This document shows, one piece after another, positions 46,458-57,900 of a stretch of DNA of 64,000 nucleotides. The position numbers and the translations under genes were made by a program. The notes below the pieces were generated by a model. The model was given only the letters and a program-made list of their open reading frames with translations. It was not told the DNA's origin and did no database searches. Within the stretch, counting starts at the first letter, position 1. Every line of letters begins with the position of its first letter. The DNA is from Lepidodermella squamata (taxonomy: Eukaryota; Gastrotricha), in contig JBLDXI010000017.1 in assembly GCA_047495785.1 (NCBI GenBank), positions 496,001 through 560,000 on the forward strand, in the 5' to 3' direction.

Positions 46458-49400
46458 ATGACATCCCCCTACTCGTTTGGATCAATAGCCGAGTTCACGG
46501 ACGTTGAGTCTTTGTTGCGTTCCGAGAACCTCCTTAGAAACGCATACACATGTAGAAGCAATGACTGTTACCCTTACAACTTCGTCATTAAAAAGGCTGA
46601 TCTGACCAAGCTGCACAAGGAATTCGAGCAAGACTTCGAAACAATTACCCGACTTCTTCGCGAAAAAGTAAGAAATCTTCGTGGAAACGGAGTTGATTAG
46701 ATACCATTGGGTATTATAACTTGTTTTCAGGATTTGAAAATGCTAAAAATTAACCACGTAAACATTGTTCGAGTATTTGGCATGTTTGAAGGTTCGCTTG
46801 AAGGGCACTCACGTAAATTTTATACCAAACATGTCTTTGGAAGAATATCTTGACAACCACTCGATGCGCCATCTAGTGATGGAGTTTTGTGGGGGCGGCA
46901 GTTTCAAAACTCTGATCGACGCTAGGGGCGATCCGATTCGCGAAGTTAGGCTTCGAAGTTGGTCTGGCCAGCTTGTTTCAGCTTTGCATTATCTACACAA
47001 TCAAGACATACTCCATCGTAACATAAAGCCGAGCAATATTCTGCTATCGAAATATCAAGGCACTGTGAAACTGGCTGAGCTAGGGATAATCGAAGCCTTT
47101 GACACGTAAAGCCTTCAGTTTACACTTCAAAATTAATCATTAATTTCAACCGTAATTTTCAAGAAATTCAAAAATGAATACTCTCTTTCAATTGATGTGG
47201 AGCTATTTGCCTCCTGAGGTATGGAACGGTGCGCCTATGTCACGTGCAAGTGACGTCTGGGCGTTGGGATTCACGCTTTACGAAGTCGCGAACTACAGGA
47301 GACCAGTATGACATGGACTTAACATTGGCATTTGAAAATGATTCATTTTGTTTAGTTCGAACCACAGCACACTATGATGACGTGAGTCAGATTAACTTTC
47401 TCATACTCCTTTCTATGCTTGCAAGGTCCAGTCTTAAATTGTTAAATAATGTCGAACATTCTCTGTTTAGAAAAGAAGCTCGGGCGTTCAACGAGTCTCT
47501 TGATTATTCAACAGATTTCCAGGAATTTGTAATGTCGATGCTAACAAAGAACGATGAGGCTCGGCCGAGAACTGATCAGCTGGAAAGACACAACTTTCTA
47601 CTGAACCCTCCAGCCAAAGAGGCTATGAAGGTGAGGTTAATATCCAGATCAGGATGAGTGACGACGTTCAGTAATACTGTATACGTACTAATTTTCGCGG
47701 TAATCTTGAATTCGCGAATTGCCCAAAAATGACCATTTTCTATTTTCGCGAAATTTTAAATTCGCGAGGGCGATCCTTGGATAATTGCGTAATAAAACAG
47801 TAATTTTCGCGAAAATCTTGAATTCGCGAGGATACGGCGATCTCGGTTAAAGTTATGTGCCTTTCGCGTAACAACTACAGTTCGCGCATGGCGATTACGT
47901 TGCGCGCGTGCGCTCTATTCCGGCCCGCTGATTGGTTACCAATCAGGACTTGGCTCGCGCGCACTTGTACTAAGTATTCCTCACAAGCGCGCGCATCAGT
48001 TCACTTTTCTTAGTCCTGATTTTTAACAAATTCTAGACCGCGCGCGCGGATTTCAAAGAATTACTTTCAAACATCGCGTCGGTTTTCATACTACAAAATA
48101 ATTCGAACAATTCGCTATCGAATATATATAGGGTTCTCGCGTGAAAAATTCATGGAAATAAGTTTTACGCGCACCTCAAAATTTGCGCACAGGATGAGAG
48201 CGCGCTCTCTCGTCTGAGAACGAAATTGAAGTCGCGCGTAAGATTTTCCCATTATTCTTTTCGCGAGAAACCTATATCCATTCGATAGAGAATTGTTTGA
48301 ATTTTATCAGAGTATAAAAACCGCCAAAATAATCAGAAATATCTTTCTGTCAATAGCGCGCGCGGTCCAGAAATGATCATTTGAGCTTGTGTTTTCGCAA
48401 AAATCCACATTTACCCTCTGATTGCGCAATCTAAGGAGGGCCCGTAATTCTCGTAACTCGTGCGCATGTCGTTCCGGTTATGCGAGCAATAGCGGCTGGT
48501 TGCGAAATTGATAGCTGTGTAGAGAAGCGGAAAGTGCGAAGGCGCGCTTAATCGACTACTCGATCTACAATGGCAACTAATTACGCGCGCGGCTCGATTG
48601 ATAACCACTTGATGGACAATCGACCACCAGTTAAGCGGCAGTGATTTGATTGGCTTAGTCGTCTCAGCCAATCAGCGGCTACCACTTTTAGCTCAAGCAG
48701 TTTGTCACGCTGCTAGGAAATGAGCATTAAATGACCAACTAGTCTCGCAGGTGCCTGGTGCCCAAGACCGCTTTTCAAATCGTTTAGAATTACGCAATCT
48801 CTGCGAGCGATTTTCTTTCACGAGGGATTTTTTTTCGCGTGCAATTAATTTTCACGAGGGATAAATTTTCGCGAATCTTGAATTCGCGAGCCGAGGTCGT
48901 CGCGAAATTTCGCGAAAATAAAATTACAGCGAAAATTTGTACGTATACAGTATTGATCATTCAAATTATCAGGGCTTATTTGACTGTGTATGGATGAAGA
49001 AAGATGCGTTCAAATTAGTGGATCTACTGTCGAACAAAGAGCTTGATCTGAGCCCCGACAGCAAAGACGACGAAGGGTTTCCATTACTGTACCTTGCTGC
49101 TCAGAAAGGCTACAAAGATATAGTGGAGATCCTGGCGAAGCAATTCCAGGCCAATGTTGAGGCGGCCGATAACAATGGCGCTACGCCATTGTACGTCGCT
49201 GCCGCGAATGGCCGCGTCGATGTGGTGAAGACACTGGCTGCCGATTTCAACGCCAATGTCGAGGCAGCCGAGAAAGATGGCGCTACGCCATTGCACATCG
49301 CTGCCCAGAATGGTCCCGTCGATGTGGTGAAGACATTGGCTGGGGATTTCAACGCCAATGTCGAGGCAGCCACTAACGATGGCAGGACGCCATTGCACAT

Positions 49401-51828
49401 CGCTGCCCAGAATGGTCCCGTCGATGTGGTGAAGACATTGGCTGGGGATTTCAACGCCAATGTCGAGGCAGCCACTAACGATGGCAGTACGCCATTGCAC
49501 ATCGCCGCCCGGGATGGCCACGTCGATGTGGTGAAGACACTGGCTGGGGATTTCAACGCCAATGTCGAGGCAGCCACTAACGATGGCAGTACGCCATTGC
49601 ACATCGCCGCCTGGAAAGGCCACGTCGAGGTGGTGAAGACCCTGGCTGGGGATTTCAACGCCAATGTCGAGGCAGCCGAGAAAGATGGCGCTACGCCATT
49701 ACACATCGCCGCCCGGGATGGCCACGTCGATGTGGTGAAGACATTGGCTGGGGATTTCAACGCCAATGTCGAGGCAGCCACTAACGATGGCTACACGCCA
49801 TTGCACATCGCCGCCCGGGATGGCCACGTCGATGTGGTGAAGACACTGGCTGGGGATTTCAAAGCCAATGTCGAGGCCGCCACTAACGATGGCTACACGC
49901 CATTGCACATCGCCGCCCGGGAAGGCCACGTCGATGTGGTGAAGACACTGGCTGGGGATTTCAAAGCCAATGTCGAGGCAACCCAGAAAGATGGCGCTAC
50001 GCCCTTACACATCGCCGCCTGGAAAGGCCACGTCGAGGTGGTGAAGACCCTGGCTGGGGATTTCAATGCCAATGTCGAGGCAGCCGAGAAAGATGGCGCT
50101 ACGCCATTACACATCGCCGCCCGGGATGGCCACGTCGATGTGGTGAAGACATTGGCTGGGGATTTCAACGCCAATGTCGAGGCAGCCACTAACGATGGCT
50201 ACACGCCATTGCACATCGCCGCCCGGGATGGCCACGTCGAGGTGGTGAAGACCCTGGCTGGGGATTTCAACGCCAATGTCGAGGCAGCCACTAACGATGG
50301 CTACACGCCATTGCACATCGCCGCCCGGGATGGCCACGTCGATGTGGTGAAGACACTGGCTGGGGATTTCGACGCCAATGTCGAGGCAGCCACTAACGAT
50401 GGCTACACGCCATTGCACATCGCCGCCCGGGATGGCCACGTCGATGTGGTGAAGACACTGGCTGGGGATTTCAAAGCCAATGTCGAGGCAACCCAGAAAG
50501 ATGGCGCTACGCCCTTACACATCGCCGCCTGGAAAGGCCACGTCGAGGTGGTGAAGACCCTGGCTGGGGATTTCAACGCCAATGTCGAGGCAGCCGAGAA
50601 AGATGGCGCTACGCCATTGCACATCGCTGCCCAGAATGGTCCCGTCGATGTGGTGAAGACATTGGCTGGGGATTTCAACGCCAATGTCGAGGCAGCCACT
50701 AACGATGGCTACACGCCATTGCACATCGCCGCCCGGGATGGCCACGTCGATGTGGTGAAGACACTGGCTGGGGATTTCAAAGCCAATGTCGAGGCAACCC
50801 GGAAAGATGGCGCTACGCCCTTACACATCGCCGCCTGGAAAGGCCACGTCGAGGTGGTGAAGACACTGGCTGGGGATTTCAAAGCCAATGTCGAGGCAAC
50901 TCAGAAAGATGGCGCTACGCCCTTACACATCGCCGCCTGGAAAGGCCACGTCGAGGTGGTGAAGACCCTGGCTGGGGATTTCAACGCCAATGTCGAGGCA
51001 GCCACTAACGATGGCAGTACGCCATTGCACATCGCCGCCCGGGATGGCCACGTCGATGTGGTGAAGACACTGGCTGGGGATTTCAAAGCCAATGTCGAGG
51101 CAACCCGGAAAGATGGCGCTACGCCCTTACACATCGCCGCCTGGAAAGGCCACGTCGAGGTGGTGAAGACCCTGGCTGGGGATTTCAACGCCAATGTCGA
51201 GGCAGCCGAGAAAGATGGCGCTACGCCATTACACATCGCTGCCCAGAATGGTCCCGTCGATGTGGTGAAGACATTGGCTGGGGATTTCAACGCCAATGTC
51301 GAGGCAGCCACTAACGATGGCAGGACGCCATTGCACATCGCTGCCCAGAATGGTCCCGTCGATTTGGTGAAGACATTGGCTGGGGATTTCAACGCCAATG
51401 TCGAGGCCGCCACTAACGATGGCTACACGCCATTGCACATCGCCGCCCGGGATGGCCACGTCGAGGTGGTGAAGACACTGGCTCGCGATTTCAACGCGAA
51501 TGTCGAGGCAGCCACTAACGATGGCAGTACGCCATTGCACATCGCCGCCCGGGATGGCCACGTCGAGGTGGTGAAGACACTGGCTCGCGATTTCAAAGCC
51601 AATGTCGATGAAGTTAAAAAAGACGGTTGGACCCCGTTAATGTGCGCTGCATATCGCGGCCAATACGCGGTTGTCGATTTACTGATAAATGAACTTCGAG
51701 CAGAAGTCAGCCCCGTTGATAATGATGGACATACCGCTCTCTATTTAGCCAATAACTGCTATGATAATGTTGCACCTGATAACAAACGTAAAACAATTGA
51801 AAACCTCAAAAAAGCGAATGATAGATAA
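46458..51828 (+). CDS. Pseudokinase-ankyrin fusion protein
   Basis: Predicted cytosolic protein of about 1253 residues. Exons: 46458-46667, 46731-46791, 46844-47105, 47164-47305, 47356-47381, 47426-47630, 48973-51828, with consistent phases. Residues 1-302 are a protein-kinase fold: NFVIKKADL (beta-3 Lys), HLVMEFCGGGSFKTLI (hinge), LHRNIKPSNILL (catalytic loop, near 147-157), VKLAELG in place of the DFG strand, SYLPPEVW (APE region), ASDVWALGFTLYEV and a closing MLTKNDEARPRT. The HRD Asp is Asn and DFG is ELG, and no glycine-rich loop is evident, so phosphotransfer is unlikely. Residues from 303 are 27 or so ankyrin repeats, 23 of them a strict 34-residue unit. The last intron contains a mariner-like insertion; removing it leaves about 66 nt, supporting the fusion. 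NEK-like ancestry is a guess. Confidence 0.75.
47677..48950. mobile_element. Mariner-like non-autonomous element in the fusion-gene intron
   Basis: Inverted ends CTGTATACGTACTAATTTTC and GAAAATTTGTACGTATACAG are flanked by TA (47675-47676 and 48951-48952). The interior is rich in TTCGCGAA and CTTGAATTCGCGA words, especially near both ends, and has no transposase frame. At 1274 bp it is long for a MITE. It separates the kinase exons from the ankyrin exon, and a TTG-initiated frame at 48937 that starts in its right terminus is an artefact of the insertion. Confidence 0.8.
49174..51621 (+). repeat. In-register 102-bp coding tandem repeat (24 ankyrin units)
   Basis: From the GAT at 49276 to 51621 there are exactly 23 units of 102 bp without any indel, preceded by one similar unit. 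Each encodes 34 residues of the type DGxTPLHIAAxxGxVxVVKTL, then AGDFNANVEAxxx. DNA identity between units is very high. Variation is concentrated at a few sites: the residue after DG (A, S, Y, R), the helix pair ARDGH, AWKGH or AQNGP, and the tail AAEK, AATN or ATQK. Confidence 0.97.
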
Positions 51829-51950
51829 TTAATTTCAGAAATTTAGAAATTGTGCGTATAATTTCATATTAACGTCCAAGAGCGAAGTCTACTGAAGTTT
51901 TTACTTTAAAATCGGCGAGATACTTCATGCTTTTCTCAAACTATCTTTCA

Positions 51951-52413
51951 CTAGGGCAATAAAAAAACAGCTGCTCTAAATTGTTCATTTTCCTAAAACA
52001 GCAAATCAGCCGTGCTATGGGCCTATACGAAGCTCTCGGCTATTGATTTTCAACAATGAGATATGCAATAATAGCAATAATAGCAAAATGCAATAAAACC
52101 AGACCCGACCCGGGCATGGGGCGTATAAGGCTTGTGACTGATACCACAATGATTGATGAGTTGTGTGTTGTGTCAACCATGAACTATATAGGTATCATAT
52201 TTCAGCCAATCTTATCGCATAACCGAGTAAGAAATGAATTACGCCGACAATACAGTGAATGCGACAAAACGGCAACTTTATCGCGACAATACAGCAAAAA
52301 CTGGCTATGTAAAAGATGCATTGTGTTCCTGCTTGTATGTCGCAAGTTGAAAAATTTGCTGTTATGTCGCGTTTGCTGTTTTGGTTATTTGCTGTTATGA
52401 CGGTCTGCCCTAG
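51951..52413. mobile_element. Candidate MITE with CTAGGGCA ends
   Basis: CTAGGGCA at 51951 is inverted as TGCCCTAG at 52406-52413. Just inside, ACAGCAAAT words on the left arm face ATTTGCTGT words on the right arm, and ACAATACAG/GCGACA words are repeated. No coding capacity is recognised. Target duplication is not clear, so the boundaries are tentative. Confidence 0.45.
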
Positions 52414-52716
52414 CTCCTCTGAATTCTGTATATTCGAAATTTCTTTCAATCACTGTGAACTACTTAAAATCCTCGATTCCTGAGAGACAACCGTGGCAAT
52501 CGGTGCAGACCACAGATTGCTAATACCTCTCCCGGCCTATTCCGCCCTGGAAGACCAAAAAATGTCATTTTTTTTGCTCGCCCTAATTCACCCGGACTCT
52601 ATCGCAAATTAAAGATAACATCCTCAGCTACTTAAAAATATATAACAAGCCGCATATGGCGCACACGGTATCACAGCTGCGCCATCGCCAAGTCAAGCGT
52701 TACGAATCTGGCGTTG
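52414..52716. other. Spacer without recognised content
   Basis: About 300 bases between two candidate mobile elements. I see no gene, repeat or regulatory motif here. Confidence 0.35.
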
Positions 52717-54592
52717 GCCAGGGGACAAATGTTGCGTGACACCTCGGTACGAGTGTTTACTTGGCTCAACATGTAAACATCAAATAGTAAGCCTTAGTGC
52801 TGGATGAACATTCACGAAGCTCTAAATAATCCCCATCCGTCACGCTTTGGGTTAGATATGCGGCAAAGTTTTGATGATGTCCCCTAGCTAACGATTCGCA
52901 TGAATAAGTTTGTGCCTCTTCTTTGCCCTGCAGCAGCAATGTGCCATCTTTTATTTTCATGCGTGAGCTATCGAATGCACGCAATAATCACTCATTCTTT
53001 TTACTCTCAATCACTTGGTTAATAATACGGATGCCCTGAAACTATTATGTTTCCAGGGGACATTCTCGTTAGCCAGGGGACTTTTTTGTTCTAGCTGCTA
53101 GTTGTTGAGCCCTATTACTATTCAAGTCATATTTTTCTTCACCTCAAATTTTAAAGCATCAACCATCCAATACTGTTAGGTTGTGTAATTATGCCAATAA
53201 CAGTTAAAGAGCGATATGCCAGTTTTTTGGAGAATTTAAAGAAGGATCCTGAAGCTTATTCTGCCTTCAAGCTGAGACGCGCTGCGGCGGAGCGTAAGCG
53301 TTATGCTTTGCGTGCGGCTAAAATGACCGCTCGAGAAAAGAAAGCCAATCGCACTTATGAACGTGACAAAAAGCGGCGTCAACGAGCAAACAAAAAGATG
53401 GAATCGCTGACATCGGTCGAGACAGTTGAAACTTCGACATCTGTGTTGGTCACACCTGTTTACACGAGCCTGCTTTATTCGTCGCAGGAGATCGGCAAAG
53501 CATCCAAGCGCCTTCAATCAAACTTACCTGCGTCGCCTAAGAAGCGCGCTCTAGTTTTGGCTCGTAACGTGGCTGCCCTATCGCCTGAATTACAAAGCAT
53601 GGTGCTTGGGCGAAAGCTGCGTTTCGAAAAGCGTCCAACTGCGATAAGTGATGAAACTCGTCGATCTGTCGAAGCGTTCTTTCTACGCGACGATATTTCT
53701 CGCATGAAGCCCGGCCTTCGTGACTCCAAAATTGTGGCCAATCCCGATGGATCGAAGACTCGAATTCAAAAGCGTCTTATGTCCATGTATATTTGCGAGG
53801 CTTATCAGATTTTCAAATCAGAGTATCCCGACTACTACGGCGAAGGATGACCTACTCAAAACGTCATTAAATAACATTCTTTGCAAAATTTCTGATCCTC
53901 AGCCGCTCTCTTCTAGACGGCAAAACATCTTTACCTTGACCCGCTCAGATGTATTTCTTGCTGATTGCTTGCTGGCAGGCGCCGACGATGATTTGTAATC
54001 ATGTAAATTGCGATATGGCTATTCCGTTGTTTATGGTTCCACAGCTGGAACCCGGTACCAGTTCAGTCACATATTTACTGCTGACTGTAGCTATGCAACA
54101 GGGACTTTGTAAATACTTTTTAATTGAACTTGATAATGATAATAATTAGTAAAATTCGAATTTCTGGTTGCTACATAGCGAGCTAGCGTTAACAATATCG
54201 CATGTCCCCTGACCAACGTCCCCTGCCAACGAACATGACCTTGCCTATTGCGCAACGCTGATGATCGACGAGGTCATTAAGGCTTAAATGATTTTTTATA
54301 TCAAAGCGGGACCAGAGATCTTTGATTTGGAAACTTTTCATGATGATTGCTCATGAATTTGGGAAGAACCGCGTGATCAAATTTCATGAAGAATTTTCAG
54401 CGAATCTCCGAGTCCCCTGACCAACACAGTGAAATTTGCTGTTACGCAACAAGGTGAGAACAGGTGGGCCCAGGGTCAACTATTAATATTTTAGGGCTAA
54501 CAGTGTTTGTTCAAATGAGATAAATTTTACTGGCGATTGTCATCACTAGAGAGCAAGATCACTGCTAAAATATATGCCAAATGTCCCCTGGC
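52717..54592. mobile_element. CAGGGGAC-bracketed DNA element with one ORF
   Basis: GCCAGGGGACA at 52717 is mirrored by TGTCCCCTGGC ending at 54592. Further copies of CAGGGGAC lie inside the left half (53054, 53075) and of GTCCCCTG inside the right half (54203, 54218, 54412), all facing outward symmetrically. The element contains a single clear ORF at 53191-53850. Nested subterminal repeats of this sort are common in DNA transposons as transposase binding sites. No target-site duplication is convincing, so exact ends and superfamily are uncertain. Confidence 0.6.
53191..53850 (+). CDS. Transposon-associated basic protein (FLRDDISRMKPG motif)
   Basis: 219-codon single-exon ORF beginning MPITVKERYASFLENLKK. 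The first 75 residues are strongly basic and Lys/Arg/Ala-rich (RRAAAERKRYALRAAK, YERDKKRRQRANKK), likely a DNA-binding coiled helix. After a variable linker the C-terminal half has VEAFFLRDDISRMKPGLRDS, then DGSKTRIQKRLMSMYICEAY and FKSEYPD. From memory this (F-Y/F-x-R-DDISR-x-x-PG...QKR) belongs to an uncharacterised family dispersed in invertebrate genomes with transposons. The protein stops soon after EYPD where relatives continue, so this copy may be C-terminally truncated. Enzymatic function is unknown. Confidence 0.55.
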   Translation: MPITVKERYASFLENLKKDPEAYSAFKLRRAAAERKRYALRAAKMTAREKKANRTYERDKKRRQRANKKMESLTSVETVETSTSVLVTPVYTSLLYSSQEIGKASKRLQSNLPASPKKRALVLARNVAALSPELQSMVLGRKLRFEKRPTAISDETRRSVEAFFLRDDISRMKPGLRDSKIVANPDGSKTRIQKRLMSMYICEAYQIFKSEYPDYYGEG

Positions 54593-54967
54593 TTCGGCGG
54601 AATAAGCCTCCCGCAGAAAATTTCGGTCAACCGGCCAGAATGTAGCCGAACGGTCATACCCAACCTGTTGACAATTCCTGGCACCTCAGGTATGTGGCAC
54701 AAAATACCATTCCCTGCTAACATAATCGATCAGTTGGAGAGAGCAGACCATTCATAGATGATACATTAACAATTAATTTATAATCCGCTTGTGTGTAACG
54801 TAATCAAAACTCTTACGCGGAAAAAATAAGCGTGCTCCGAATTCTCGCAAGCTGTTGCTTGAAATTATGATCGTACGTGACTAAAATTTGAATATCTATC
54901 ACAAATTTCCGACCAGAATATTGGCCGATTTTGAGTTTAACCCAACCTAGTAATTCAAGGCTGAAAA
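54593..54967. other. Spacer upstream of exchanger copy 6
   Basis: About 375 bases between the CAGGGGAC element and the exchanger start. I see no gene; it should contain the promoter of copy 6, whose 5' end is therefore very close to a mobile element. Confidence 0.4.
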
Positions 54968-57900
54968 ATGCTACAGCCATCCAACCACTCAAACTGCCAT
55001 TCTGGTCTGTTGATACCCAAAAGATGGTTCCGAACCGATTTGCCACTGTTGGATCCATCGAATGTGAAACAAGTCGCAGTTATCGTCGTCCTTCTACTTT
55101 ACCTATTGTACGGCGTTTCTTTCATTACCGAACGAATAATTCTAGCTATGGAGGTGATTTCTACTCAAAAGCGGGCTAAAACCGTCAAATTAATGACTGG
55201 AGTAACGAAAACAATTAAGGTGAGACGATTGACCTAGTTTCAGACAATTTTAAAGAATTTTTAAAGGTACCATTTTGGAACCCATTAGTGATCTCTCTAA
55301 CGGCGTTTACCATCGGAACCCCCGAGACATTTCTACCTCTGATCGAGGTGGTTAACCGAGGTTTCGAGGCCCATCACCTCGGCCCTTCGTTGATCGTTGG
55401 AAGCGCTGCTTTTCACCTGTTCGCAATAATCGGGGTCTGCCTGTTAAGTGGCGACGAAACTTGCCCCAAACCTATCAGGGACCGAGCTGTTTTCACCACC
55501 CAAACAGCTTGTTCCATTTTGGCCTATTTCTGGATTTGGGTTGTCATCGATCTAATTTCACCTGGTGTTGTCGAGTTATGGGAGGCGATTTTCACGCTCT
55601 GTTTGTTTCCATGCTTGGTTCTAATTATCTGGAGCGTGTCGAAGAGCTACCCTCAGCGGTTTTTGGCGCGAATTAGGCGAAGATACCGCGGTGGAAGCGA
55701 CGAAGAAAATGCCCTACTTCTGCCGCCAGCTGATTATGAAGATCATATGAAAATCGATAGCATAGCTGGGAATAGTAGTAGCTTTTACTACCTGAGTCGA
55801 ACTCGAAAAGGCCGGGAATTTGCTAGTTTGGTCGAAAAATTGAAGTCGACTCATCCGGAAAAATCTCGAGCTGAATTGGAAGGTAACACAATTTAGCTCG
55901 ATTTACCGTAAAAACCGAATTTGGGTCCTAGTTCTATAATAGTGCCTCGCCTGGTATAAACCCCCAGTCTGAGCGATGATTGAACTAATAATATCTCAGG
56001 CCTAAATTAGTATCTTGGTTTCTTAATACATTTTTTTGCACTTGTCACATGACTGAAAATTACTAATTGCATTTCCGAATCCGATTTAACAAACATTCAA
56101 TTAAAATGATGCGAAGCTCAACTCTGATCTGGTGAGTATAAATGCCTGTTAGCTGAGATGAATTGTCATCATTTCCCGTCAGAAAAATTCCCCGGTGTTG
56201 TTGATAGCTAAGGGAGATGCGAAGGGGATTGAAGAAACATGAAAACAATCACTACGAAGAGGACATTTAACTGTTGTTTCATTTTAGACGCTTTTCCAAA
56301 TTAATTTTTCATCTCATGAAGATAGATTCAAATAAATAATACCACAGCCTACAATTGTACCTCGCCTGCAATAAACCCTCACTTTTCTCTTGGTTTGAAA
56401 CTATAAAAACACGGCACCCAATTTCGGTTTTTACGGTAATTCAATTTTTAATCAAAATTATTTAGAAATGGCTGAGGTCAAAATTCTGGCTGGAATTCCT
56501 CGAAATGCTACATTTTACAGGTAAATTTTATCTTCAATAATTTTCAAGTTTTTAAAAATTGGATCGATATTCGGGAATTGAGTGTTATTTTGAACTTTGA
56601 ATTTAAAATTTAAAATTTAATAAAATTTGAAATTTCAACTTTTTAAATTCAATTTTTCAGAATTTTTGGTCATATTCGGGATTGCCATGTTCCTCTGATT
56701 TCAACTCAAAAAGTTGGTTTCGTACTGGCCTATCACACCTGTTCAGAAGATTGCGGCCAAGTTACCATCAGAGTCGGCCGATGGGGCCCAGAAATCGCTT
56801 CAACCACCCTATTTGTCAACTACGAAACAGTCGAAGGCGAAAACGCCAAGCCATTCATCCACTACGAACCTACTGTTGGAACTATTACATTCCAACCAGG
56901 GCAGAAATTCGCCGAAATTTGCGTTACAATCATCGACGATAATGTCTACGACCCTCGGGAGCGCATTTTCAGCATTAGGTTGAAGCACCCGAGCCTTCAA
57001 ACCCACAGTCGGGTGAAACGAGTTGAAGTCACCCTGGGCGATGCTGTTATATCGATTCTGGACAACGACCACGCTGGCGTCTTCTCATTCGAAGATTCCT
57101 ATCTCAGCCTTGAAAGTTTCAGTGATCGAGCGAGAATTAAGGTGGCTCGTCATTTAGGCGCAAGGGGTTCCATCTCGGTACCGTATCGAATCAACAAAGG
57201 AACCGCCTTAATTGACAATATCCGAGGCGATTTGACCTTCAAAACTGGCCAATTAGAAAGCTACATCGACGTTGAAATTCCCGAAAAATCTGCCGAAGAT
57301 TCCGATGTTGTTCGAATGTTTTTCATCGAGCTTCTGGAACCTGAATATTTACCCGAGGATGACGACTCAGAAGATTTAAGCTCCGTGGCGAAACCTGTTT
57401 TAGGGTCGAATAAATTGGTTCAGATAGCGTTGTTGGCACCGGGCCAAGTTGCGGATTTTGCCGCTGAATTATCAGATTTTTTGCTGGTCGAAAGCTGGCT
57501 GGATCAATTTCGCGATCTAGTCACCCTACCTGATCGCAGCAACCGTTCAAAGCCGGTTTTTATCACCTGGATTTTCCTGATAATTTCATGGCCGTGGCAA
57601 TTTATTCTGGCCATCATACCGCCTGTTTGCTTTTTCAGCGGCTGGATCGCTTACATTTTGCTAATCTGCTTGATGGGTGTTACAACTGCCCTAATTGGTG
57701 ATTTAACGTCATTCCTAGGGTGCCTAGTCGGCCTACAGGATATTGTGACTGCGGTCACCCTGATCGCGATAGGGGCTGGCCTGCCGGATTTGCTAGCAAG
57801 TCGGCATGCGACTATTCATGAGAAATTCGCCGATTCAGCTATTGGCCATATTACCAGTTCGAATACCGGGTCGGTTTTTCTCGGTATCGGACTGGCTTGG

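Noticed and set aside
48937-48972. N-terminal extension of the ankyrin frame starting at a TTG
   Set aside because: It begins inside the mariner-like terminal repeat and includes the intron acceptor; the exon starts at 48973.
49084-51561. Several long minus-strand ORFs opposite the ankyrin array
   Set aside because: They repeat with the 102-bp unit, have no ankyrin or other family features, and are antisense shadows of the tandem repeat.
52056-52400. 114-codon ORF rich in Cys and aromatic residues
   Set aside because: It lies within a candidate MITE made of inverted ACAGC/GCTGT words and has no coding signature.
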